A stretch of 32,198 nt of DNA from Candidatus Kaiserbacteria bacterium. Its GTDB lineage: Bacteria > Patescibacteriota > Minisyncoccia > Phycocordibacterales > UBA918. The notes beneath the pieces were generated by a model that saw only the letters and a list, made by a program, of their open reading frames with translations, did not search any database and was not told the DNA's origin. Where the stretch lies: contig JAGQME010000008.1 in assembly GCA_020428795.1 (NCBI GenBank), forward strand, positions 1-32,198. The letters run 5' to 3'. Position numbers and translations under genes: made by a program. Positions 1-5,731 of this stretch are shown here, one piece after another; position 1 is the stretch's first letter; each line of letters begins with the position of its first letter.

Positions 1-34
1 GGCCCTCTGCTTAAGCAGAGGGCCGGCTTTTTTA
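1..34 (+). terminator. Rho-independent terminator hairpin at window edge
   Basis: A perfect 10-bp stem (1-10 with 15-24) with a TTAA loop is followed by GGCTTTTTTA. The T-run lies to the right, so as seen it terminates plus-strand transcription arriving from outside the window. It may also end the minus-strand gene at 69-905, but the bases that would show this are outside the window. Confidence 0.8.
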
Positions 35-68
35 TGGAGTCTAAAGAGTTACTTAAATAATTTATTAC

Positions 69-905
69 TTATTCAAAATCTTTAAACCTAGCAAAGCTGT
101 AACCTTTATCAATTAGACCATCGAGCAAAGCCAAATAATGCGTCTTATATAACTCTTCATCAAAGTCTAATCCGTCAGCGTAGTTTTGCGGATGAAGCAT
201 TATGATACAAACCGACTCAGTTTTAAAAGTTTCCTCACAAGCAGAAATAGTATCAGCCGCTTCCACCAACACATCATCGGCGTAATTAAAAGTAGTAGCA
301 TCGTAATCCCACTCACCCTTACCTTCTTTAGAAGTTTTTTGTATCCCCTTCTCCTTTAGAGCTTCGTCAGTACCGCTTGATTGTATGTTTTGGGGTGGTA
401 TCCAAGTTACGATCGGTTCAGTAGAAATTTTATTTAAGATATCAAGACCTCGTTCAATTCGGTCTAAGGCTTCGTCTTTTTCTAATTCACCAAACTCTGG
501 TCCGCCGGCCTCAGTTACTCCATGATCAAAACCGTGCATCGCCAATTCATGGTTACAAATTCGAACCTTGATGAAATTGACCAGTTCGACGTCACTCAAA
601 ATATCTTTTGGTATCACTCCCAAAGTCAGAGGTATCTGTCGCCACTTAGCATCCTCAATCATTTTTATCGAGACATCCTTCCAAGTGTAAGCCTGTATAT
701 CGTCAACCCTTAAGATAACTGTCTTATCACCCACCGTTATTGGAAACGGCTTACAATCAGCTTCTGACACCTCACTATCATTAACGATAACTTGGTTATA
801 ATCTTCCGGTAAAACCAGATCACCCAAAAAATAATAAGCCAAGCCAAGGACGATGATAAAAATAACGATATAAATCGGAGTATGTCTGCTTTCTTGATTA
901 GCCAT
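69..905 (-). CDS. Membrane-anchored polysaccharide deacetylase-like protein (NodB/DUF2334 type)
   Basis: 278 residues. A hydrophobic segment at about residues 10-27 looks like an N-terminal anchor, so the catalytic part would lie outside the membrane. The rest resembles the NodB/DUF2334 carbohydrate-esterase fold: RVDDI (about 66-70) supplies the paired Asp, ELAMHGFDH (about 120-128) gives the H-x3-H metal ligands, and IIMLHPQNY near 234-242 matches the Leu-His-Pro motif near the C-terminus. Family members remove acetyl groups from polysaccharides or peptidoglycan; the substrate here is unknown. The ATG at 905 is preceded by TATAAT (911-916) only 5 nt upstream, so the mRNA is probably leaderless. 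It is a single gene downstream of tRNA-Thr on the same strand. Confidence 0.72.
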   Translation of the reverse strand: MANQESRHTPIYIVIFIIVLGLAYYFLGDLVLPEDYNQVIVNDSEVSEADCKPFPITVGDKTVILRVDDIQAYTWKDVSIKMIEDAKWRQIPLTLGVIPKDILSDVELVNFIKVRICNHELAMHGFDHGVTEAGGPEFGELEKDEALDRIERGLDILNKISTEPIVTWIPPQNIQSSGTDEALKEKGIQKTSKEGKGEWDYDATTFNYADDVLVEAADTISACEETFKTESVCIIMLHPQNYADGLDFDEELYKTHYLALLDGLIDKGYSFARFKDFE

Positions 906-1122
906 AATAAATTATATATATCTGAATTAAGGTTAAAAGTTTGTGCGTTATACTACATATAACAAAAATTGTCAATGTTATTGTACAAGCCCCTCCTTCG
1001 GACTGATGATTTCAGATTCCAGTGCAAACTATGACAAAATCTAGTTAAAATATCAAGAAAATTTATAGTTTAGAACGTAAAAACACAAATCACCCTAAAG
1101 AAAACTGAGTGGTCTATAATTA
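906..1122. other. Intergenic region with a promoter only
   Basis: About 217 bases without an open frame of note. The left end carries the TATAAT (911-916) of the deacetylase gene. I see no copy of the tRNA-Thr 3' end here, unlike the regions downstream of the Asp, fMet, Met and Ser tRNAs, and no convincing terminator hairpin. Confidence 0.5.
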
Positions 1123-1198
1123 TGGAGCCATCGTCCAGGATTGAACTGGAGACCTCCGCCTTACCATGGCGGCGCTCTACCAACTGAGCTACGATGGC
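1123..1198 (-). tRNA. tRNA-Thr (anticodon GGT), CCA encoded
   Basis: Complete cloverleaf on the minus strand. The acceptor stem GCCATCG pairs with CGATGGC, the anticodon stem CCGCC/GGCGG carries loop ATGGTAA with anticodon GGT, and the T-arm loop is TTCAATC. The discriminator is T, followed by an encoded CCA (1123-1125). It is the only tRNA in the window with a genomic CCA and the only one without duplicated tRNA fragments around it. Confidence 0.95.
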
Positions 1199-1267
1199 CT
1201 ATTAATATCGCTTAATATTAATTAAGCCCCTGTATCCTACCAAAATCTGTTTAAATTACAAAATCAT

Positions 1268-1654
1268 TCAATCTTTATTTGGGAACAAAGCTAGGACCCT
1301 GTCTCTTAGTAATTCGTAATCCCTAATAGTCTCATCTTCATTATCAGCTTCTGACATTTCACTAATCTTGTTACAGATTCTTACAAAAACGCTCTTAGCA
1401 AATTCATAGGATTGATTTAAAACTTCGGTTGCTTCGGCAGTCTCGGTCTCCCAGTTTGTTTCGGAAACCTCGCCTCTAGAGTCATTCTTGGCTTGCTTGA
1501 TTTCAGCCATTAGACTTTTCTGTTTTTTGACTATTTTTTCTAAATAATCAACTACGGCCAAAAAATTGTCCTCTTCTAATAATCTTTCCAGCTCTTCTGG
1601 ATTAGGTAGTGACTCTTCTTTATTACTAGGAAAATTAGTGATATTTTCAGGCAT
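1268..1654 (-). CDS. Small acidic hypothetical protein
   Basis: 128 residues, rich in Glu/Asp and Lys, with no membrane segment or signal peptide. The middle part (about residues 25-60) looks helical and possibly coiled-coil (repeated LE, EK and KQ patterns). I do not recognise the family. It starts 7 nt after the stop of the upstream YjdF-like membrane protein on the same strand, so the two probably share a transcript. The ATG at 1654 has no clear Shine-Dalgarno sequence. Confidence 0.6.
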   Translation of the reverse strand: MPENITNFPSNKEESLPNPEELERLLEEDNFLAVVDYLEKIVKKQKSLMAEIKQAKNDSRGEVSETNWETETAEATEVLNQSYEFAKSVFVRICNKISEMSEADNEDETIRDYELLRDRVLALFPNKD

Positions 1655-1661
1655 AAATAAT

Positions 1662-2264
1662 TTACTTAAACTTTCTAACTAGCAAGCAGCCAAGTACGGC
1701 GATACAAGCCCCACCAAGATTAAATATTAGATCGAGAACAGTGTTTTCATAACCACCGACTCCGGTTTCAGGTAAATTAACAGTCGCCAAAAATTCAATA
1801 ATCTCATTAACAATACTGAAACCGGCGGCTGCAAAAATAGCGGTAAAGGCGATGAACCAGCGGTGAGTTTTTATTCCCACCACTGCCTGCAATAAATGAT
1901 AAAACATTAGCCCAACCACCCCATAAAGAAAACCATGGACCACCTGATCAAACTTTAAAACATAAAAATCACCGCCGCCGTCAAAAAACGGAAATATTTT
2001 CCAAGCGTACAAGACTCCATCGGTGGTCTCTACGCTACCACCCATCATGTGAAGTAGACCCCAAGTGGTGATACCAAAAATAATGTAGGTTGGGAAAGCT
2101 GTATATTTGAGAGTACCGTACAAAAGACCGATTACCACCACTATTGAAATAGTATAGGCAATAAACTCGTAATTAAATGACCTTAAGTAATAAACACCAA
2201 AAGCAACTGTGTATAAGGCATTAAAGAATAATAGTCCCCACTGAGTTTTAGTTAGATTCCTCAT
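1662..2264 (-). CDS. YjdF/DUF2238-type inner membrane protein
   Basis: 200 residues from the ATG at 2264, with about six hydrophobic segments. Motifs of the DUF2238 (YjdF) family are visible: GLLHMMGG, FDQVVHGFLYG, NEIIEF and YENTVLDLIFNLGGA, which place conserved His, Asp and Glu residues near the membrane faces. The family's biochemical role is unsettled. An upstream in-frame ATG at 2330 exists, but it lies beyond the -10 box TATAAT (2271-2276). That box sits exactly 6 nt before the 2264 ATG and points to a leaderless mRNA starting at 2264. It is divergent from tRNA-Asp, with which it shares a short promoter region. Confidence 0.75.
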   Translation of the reverse strand: MRNLTKTQWGLLFFNALYTVAFGVYYLRSFNYEFIAYTISIVVVIGLLYGTLKYTAFPTYIIFGITTWGLLHMMGGSVETTDGVLYAWKIFPFFDGGGDFYVLKFDQVVHGFLYGVVGLMFYHLLQAVVGIKTHRWFIAFTAIFAAAGFSIVNEIIEFLATVNLPETGVGGYENTVLDLIFNLGGACIAVLGCLLVRKFK

Positions 2265-2270
2265 AACAGT

Positions 2271-2308
2271 ATTATACCATTGCAAAATGTCTGCAAAATA
2301 GCTATACT
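2271..2308. promoter_or_regulatory. Back-to-back promoters of tRNA-Asp (+) and DUF2238 gene (-)
   Basis: On the plus strand TTGCAA (2280-2285) and TATACT (2303-2308) are 17 bp apart and would start tRNA-Asp about 18 nt upstream of its 5' end. On the minus strand TATAAT (2271-2276) lies 6 nt before the ATG of the DUF2238 gene; its -35 is weak. The two promoters overlap, so their firing may interfere. Confidence 0.7.
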
Positions 2309-2332
2309 CTGGCCACTGTTCGCAGTACATTT

Positions 2333-2406
2333 GCGGTCGTAGCTCAGCTGGTTAGAGCGCTGCCCTGTCACGGCAGAGGCCGAGGGTTCGAGTCCCTTCG
2401 ACCGCG
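2333..2406 (+). tRNA. tRNA-Asp (anticodon GTC)
   Basis: Complete cloverleaf: acceptor GCGGTCG/CGACCGC, anticodon stem CTGCC/GGCAG with loop CTGTCAC (anticodon GTC), T-loop TTCGAGT, and discriminator G as expected for Asp. CCA is not encoded (the next bases are CAG). Its last 13 bases plus 7 downstream bases recur exactly at 2569-2588. Confidence 0.95.
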
Positions 2407-2730
2407 CAGTTAGTAAAATCGACTTTCATTTTTATGAAAGTCGATTTTACGTTACGAGCGGTCTAAAAACACGTTAGTGTTTTTAGGGACTCGAAAAGAT
2501 GGAGTATATCGCACGGAGCGAAGCGAGTACGATACGACATCTGTACCGTTCCTGTAAGGAAAGAGTACCCCTTCGACCGCGCAGTTAGATACATTAAGAA
2601 AACCCAGTCATGAATGACTGGGTTTTCTTAATGTAGAATGCAAAGAGTTTTGCATTCGTATCTAACTGCGAAGCGCAGACATGTTTTTCCTCATCCCTAG
2701 GGGAAAAACAGTCGAGCTGGGGTCGAAAGT
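2394..2730 (+). repeat. tRNA-Asp tail-repeat region (direct copy, inverted copies, long hairpins)
   Basis: Direct repeat 2394-2413 and 2569-2588 (20 nt, identical, offset 175) covers the acceptor 3' strand, discriminator and first downstream bases. The first copy is followed by a perfect 17-bp hairpin (2413-2429/2434-2450). An inverted copy of the T-arm/acceptor 3' half follows as two pieces (2458-2463 and 2486-2495), split by a 10-bp hairpin (2463-2472/2477-2486). The second direct copy is followed by a perfect 22-bp hairpin (2590-2611/2614-2635), a 9-bp hairpin (2636-2644/2649-2657), and an inverted copy (2658-2670, complementary to 2580-2592). A further 9-bp hairpin (2682-2690/2702-2710) then leads into a GGTCGAA remnant at 2721-2727. 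No plausible gene is present. Confidence 0.85.
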
Positions 2731-2875
2731 ACTTGCTAGAATCAAAGCGTAGCGAATGATTATAGTTAGTAACTTGTGACCAGTTAGAAATTAACAAGAA
2801 GGATTTGGTCACGAATAAATTTTTTACAAAATCTTTCTCAACCCCACCTTACTCATCTAACAACATCATTCCGTT

Positions 2876-2970
2876 TTCAATTCCTCAGAAAAACAGAGCA
2901 GTTTGCTTCCTCCCATCGACAGACGAAAACCACTCAAAAGGAGTGGCTTTCTTTGTGTCGATGGGAGGAA
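2876..2970 (-). repeat. tRNA-Met tail: terminator hairpin and inverted copy of the tRNA 3' end
   Basis: 15 bases at 2907-2921 are the exact reverse complement of the tRNA-Met 3' end (2956-2970). Between them lies a stem of 6 bp (2930-2935/2941-2946) followed on the minus strand by TTTTC, a likely intrinsic terminator for the tRNA. The inverted copy continues further out as TTCAATTCCTC (2876-2886), separated by about 26 inserted bases (2887-2912), so the copy is broken close to the T-stem/acceptor junction. No direct copy was found on this side. Confidence 0.75.
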
Positions 2971-3029
2971 TTGAACCTCCGACCTCAACTTTATGAGTGT
3001 TGCGCTCTAACCAACTGAGCTACATCGAC
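2956..3029 (-). tRNA. tRNA-Met (anticodon CAT), elongator type
   Basis: Cloverleaf on the minus strand: acceptor GTCGATG/CATCGAC, D-arm GCTC...GAGC, anticodon arm CAACA-CTCATAA-AGTTG with anticodon CAT and an A31-A39 mismatch, T-stem GGAGG/CCTCC, discriminator A. CCA is not encoded (CAA follows). The paired 1:72 position and D-stem GCTC/GAGC fit an elongator rather than an initiator. A tRNA-Ile2 read with lysidine at the wobble position cannot be excluded by eye. Confidence 0.9.
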
Positions 3030-3055
3030 AGTGGCCAAAGATTACTATATTTAAG

Positions 3056-3742
3056 CTATTCTTTCAATCTTTTTTCTAACCAACTGCTGGCTTTTTCAAT
3101 ATCTTCAGGATAGCCTATTGGCAACCAGAATTTCTCTTCAACCACCGCTATCGGATAGCTTTTAGCATATTCACGAATCATATCCGTATGATAAAACTCA
3201 CCATTGGTCTCAATCTTTGGTTCAAACTCAAAGATATGTTTATCAAATACAAACACGCCGGTCGAAGCCATGATAGATGGTGGGTCAGTTGGTTTTTCTA
3301 CAAATTCTGCCAAGGTTCCATCGGGATTACGTACCACGATTCCAAACCTTTCCGGATTCTTAGTGCTGTAAGCCAACATAGATCGGGTATACGAGGTAGC
3401 TCTTGAAAGGTCTTCTTGACCATGAATATCATCGGCAAACAAATACAAAAACCGATCCTTTATCAAATCCTTACACAACCACAAAGCATGTCCGGTTCCT
3501 TTTTGTTCGGCTTGGTGTACATAAGTTACCTTACGACCATAGTAATTATAGCCACAATGTTCTCTAATTTGCTCTTCCAAATAACCAGTCACAATAATCA
3601 ATTCATCAATAAATACCGGCAAGGCCTCAACTATATGATCAAGTAACGCTTTTCCACCCACCTTAATAAGAGGCTTGGGACAATCATCGGTCAGAGGTTT
3701 TAGTCTGGTTCCCTTTCCGGCTGCCAATATCACACATTGCAT
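3056..3742 (-). CDS. Sugar-phosphate nucleotidyltransferase (NTP_transferase family)
   Basis: 228 residues from the ATG at 3742. The N-terminus MQCVILAAGKGTRLKPLT is the nucleotide-binding signature of glucose-1-phosphate thymidylyl/uridylyl and mannose-1-phosphate guanylyl transferases, followed by CPKPLIKVGGKALLDH. LFADDIHG (about 101-108) is the metal-binding region, and the FGIVVRNPDG...FVEKP region (about 132-151) matches the sugar-binding part. It would make an NDP-sugar for cell-surface glycans; the sugar is not predictable. The single short domain lacks the left-handed beta-helix of GlmU. A longer start (TTG at 3778) is possible, but the ATG opens the conserved beta-strand directly. 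It sits 32 nt downstream of the HTH/LAGLIDADG-like gene. Confidence 0.82.
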   Translation of the reverse strand: MQCVILAAGKGTRLKPLTDDCPKPLIKVGGKALLDHIVEALPVFIDELIIVTGYLEEQIREHCGYNYYGRKVTYVHQAEQKGTGHALWLCKDLIKDRFLYLFADDIHGQEDLSRATSYTRSMLAYSTKNPERFGIVVRNPDGTLAEFVEKPTDPPSIMASTGVFVFDKHIFEFEPKIETNGEFYHTDMIREYAKSYPIAVVEEKFWLPIGYPEDIEKASSWLEKRLKE

Positions 3743-3774
3743 AATGGGAATATGATACCTTATTGAATTAAATT

Positions 3775-4449
3775 TCAAAACAAAATTGAATCAATAGCAC
3801 CCAACACCTGCCTTCTTAACCTCGTACCTTTTCTTACTTTTATTCTCAAGGTTCCATAGTGTGACTTTGAGTTTGAATAAAATTTTTTATTCCGAACTTT
3901 TATCAAACTGGGTTTAGTAAATTGTGACCTAGGAATTCCAGTTAGTACAGACCAATACTGCTCAATTTCACTGATTCTATTTTTGTGTAACTCGTTAACA
4001 CTCACTCTTAGGATCAATTTATCGGATGTAATATTAAAAATTTTATAGAGCCATTTACAGTAAAACAATATCATTTGGGGATCACTATTTGTAAAACCAA
4101 ATTCTTGATCACCCTTTTTATAACCTTCACCCCAGTACAATCCCAAACCAATACAATACAAATCTCGACTATTAATTACCCCGATCTTTTTTCTTCCCTC
4201 CTGTTTATCGTGCAGAATATCTAACTGTCTTTTGGCACGTAAAGTTTCTGCATAACGTAATAAAGACTCAGTGCTTTTTGATTTACTTTTTTCGGAAATT
4301 TTCTTAATCGCTAACTTAGACAACTTTATATCCCTACACCAATTACTGACCGTACTTTTGCTAACCCCTACCGTCTTTGCAATATCACCGATACTCATGC
4401 CCTTATTTCTCAATTTGATTGATTTTTCTCGTTCTTTAGCTTTTGTCAT
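3775..4449 (-). CDS. HTH protein with LAGLIDADG-like C-terminal region
   Basis: 224 residues from the ATG at 4449. Residues about 5-45 form a helix-turn-helix (IKLRNKGMSIGDIAKTVGVSKS...SNWCRDI), similar to HTH_23-type domains of resolvases and transposases. The C-terminal half has CIGLGLYWGEGYKKG, then FTNSDPQMILFYCKWLYKIF, a pattern reminiscent of a single LAGLIDADG homing-endonuclease fold with Glu in place of the usual acidic pair. The protein is very basic (Lys/Arg rich). Its promoter TATAAT lies 13 nt upstream of the ATG, and an alternative TTG at 4488 is upstream of that box. It starts 79 nt from the intron-bearing tRNA-fMet, on the opposite strand. A DNA-binding regulator is an alternative reading. 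Confidence 0.6.
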   Translation of the reverse strand: MTKAKEREKSIKLRNKGMSIGDIAKTVGVSKSTVSNWCRDIKLSKLAIKKISEKSKSKSTESLLRYAETLRAKRQLDILHDKQEGRKKIGVINSRDLYCIGLGLYWGEGYKKGDQEFGFTNSDPQMILFYCKWLYKIFNITSDKLILRVSVNELHKNRISEIEQYWSVLTGIPRSQFTKPSLIKVRNKKFYSNSKSHYGTLRIKVRKGTRLRRQVLGAIDSILF

Positions 4450-4527
4450 AAGTCTTAAGGTAATTATACTATATACATAGGTAGACAATTATATTTATTA
4501 GTGTATACTTTTCAAGTTCCTAGATAT

Positions 4528-4845
4528 AGCGGGGTAGAGGAGAGGTACCTCGGGAGGCTCAATAGGGCTCATAAGAAAGAAATTTTTTATGGAACACTTG
4601 CCAAATTCGGTGAAACCTTTGCTTTAAGCATGGCAATACCGAGCCAAGCCCAGCCCTACTTTATAAATTACAATTTATAAAGTAGGGCTGGGAAGGTGTA
4701 GAGACTAGATGGTAGGCATCTGACTTTAGGAAACTAAAAAGATGAAGGTATAGTCCAGACCCCAAATTCATGTTTTACATGAAGCAGTGAAAACTGTAGT
4801 GGTATGCATAACCTCCAGACCCCGGTTCGATTCCGGGCCCCGCAA
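4528..4845 (+). tRNA. Initiator tRNA-fMet (CAT) interrupted by a group I intron
   Basis: The exons 4528-4559 and 4807-4845 join to a full cloverleaf. The acceptor has G2-C71 to G7-C66 paired and A1/A72 unpaired, the D-stem has A11:T24, the anticodon stem is GGAGG/CCTCC with loop CTCATAA (anticodon CAT), and the T-stem is CCCGG/CCGGG. The unpaired 1:72 position and A11:U24 are hallmarks of bacterial initiator tRNAs. Position 1 is A rather than the usual C, and the anticodon stem has A29-U41 instead of three uninterrupted G-C pairs. CCA is not encoded (CAA follows). The 3' half looks at first like a tmRNA tail, but the 5' exon settles it as a tRNA. Confidence 0.9.
4560..4806 (+). ncRNA. Group I self-splicing intron in tRNA-fMet (between U33 and C34)
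   Basis: 247 nt, no ORF. The conserved core is clear: AAATTCGGTGAAACC (P region), GGCAATACCGAGCCAAGCC (Q), GTAGAGACTAGATGG (R) and GGTATAGTCC (S). GACTA in R and TAGTC in S form P7. The layout closely follows the cyanobacterial tRNA-Leu intron core (IC3 type). P8 has a TTTAG-GAAA-CTAAA hairpin. The P9 region has TTCATG-TTTTA-CATGAA and CAGT-GAAA-ACTG. The 5' exon ends in U (4559) and the intron ends in G (4806), as group I chemistry requires. GGGCTC near the intron start is a candidate guide for a short P1, but that pairing is weak by eye. A 21-bp perfect hairpin (4649-4669/4672-4692) fills the P6 position. Confidence 0.9.
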
Positions 4846-5111
4846 CAATAACAAAATCACATCCCTTCTGGGATGTGATTTTGTTATATGTTTGCGGAGG
4901 CCAGAGAGCAAACTGCTTTGCTCTCGTCGGAATCGAACGGACGGAGTCATGTTTTTATTTATTCCTAAAATAAAAACGGACGAGACGAGCCAACGAGTTC
5001 TTATGAGCGTAAGCGAATTTGAAACTCGATGTCGATTCCGGGCCCCGCAACAAGTAAATTTCAACACAAGATAAACGGCCAGCGATCGCTGGCCGTTTAT
5101 CTTGTGTTGAA
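4827..5111 (+). repeat. tRNA-fMet tail-repeat region (direct copy, interrupted inverted copy, long hairpins)
   Basis: The last 19 tRNA bases plus CAA (4827-4848) recur exactly at 5032-5053 (22 nt, offset 205). The first copy is followed at once by a perfect 17-bp hairpin (4849-4865/4870-4886). An inverted copy of the tRNA 3' half follows in two parts (4892-4902 and 4928-4938), interrupted by a 9-bp hairpin (4904-4912/4917-4925). Next is a 10-bp hairpin (4951-4960/4968-4977) and a spacer with GAGCGTAAGCGAA (5005-5017). The second direct copy is followed by a 52-base perfect palindrome (5060-5111) abutting the stop codon of the next gene, which may act as a bidirectional terminator. Confidence 0.88.
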
Positions 5112-5693
5112 TTACACCGCATCAAATTCTTGCAAGACTCTTTTATATTTGGTAATTACTTCCCTAGCCATTCTTTGGGTCAAAATAAAGTCAGCCCCCT
5201 CATGAGCAATCTGATTTCGAATCTTATGTGCATCCCAAGCCTCTTGAATACTGCTTAGATTACTTGGCGTAATACCTTTCAATTGTTCACCAATGGAGTC
5301 CCCCGCATAACCAGCCTCGGTCAAAGCCTGTCCTAATAAAATATCCGACTCAATAATAGCCAACTTCCAATCATTTGGATTATTAGAATCAATATGAGAC
5401 TGTACCTCCAACCACCGAGCATTCTTCACTCGGCCGCCATATAACTCTTGCCACAGTCTTTCGTCCGCATCGATCTTATCCACCAAACCAGCAACCAACT
5501 GATTAAAGCGCATGTAGGAGTAAATAATGCCAAAGATCAAAATACCCGATACCACAAAAGCCACTGTTGAATAAAAGGTCCAAATTGAATTCAGCCAGCC
5601 ACCGGAAGAATCAACGGAAAACAATCCGCCACTAAGAATTTCAATCAAAAACAGAAAATCAATATTAGCTCCTAAGGGATGTGAGACTGGCAT
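5112..5693 (-). CDS. One-TM protein with HEPN-like RNxxAH motif
   Basis: 193 residues. There is a hydrophobic stretch near residues 10-25 and a clear membrane segment at about 41-61, then a soluble C-terminal domain of about 130 residues. Near residues 157-165 the sequence KIRNQIAHEG fits the R-x4-6-H signature of HEPN domains, many of which are RNases or toxin parts; in others the motif is structural. I do not recognise a named family, though similar proteins seem common in Parcubacteria (from memory). It is the last gene of the ligA-gatC-gatA run, 38 nt after gatA. A TATATC box lies 8 nt before the ATG. The stop codon touches the 52-base palindrome behind tRNA-fMet. Confidence 0.65.
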   Translation of the reverse strand: MPVSHPLGANIDFLFLIEILSGGLFSVDSSGGWLNSIWTFYSTVAFVVSGILIFGIIYSYMRFNQLVAGLVDKIDADERLWQELYGGRVKNARWLEVQSHIDSNNPNDWKLAIIESDILLGQALTEAGYAGDSIGEQLKGITPSNLSSIQEAWDAHKIRNQIAHEGADFILTQRMAREVITKYKRVLQEFDAV

Positions 5694-5731
5694 AGATTAG
5701 TGATATACCGACCACTGAGGTAATAAATCGT

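Noticed and set aside
2594-2996. Open frames of 63-72 residues between tRNA-Asp and tRNA-Met
   Set aside because: They translate hairpins and tRNA fragments and have no protein-like composition or start signals.
4528-4848. tmRNA (ssrA), suggested by the tRNA-like 3' end and the 320-nt length
   Set aside because: There is no tag-peptide frame. The 5' part gives a full tRNA-fMet half, and the middle has all group I intron core elements.
4768-5074. Overlapping open frames on both strands (95-99 residues)
   Set aside because: They run through tRNA-fMet exon 2 and the tail unit; the symmetric appearance on both strands comes from the inverted repeats.
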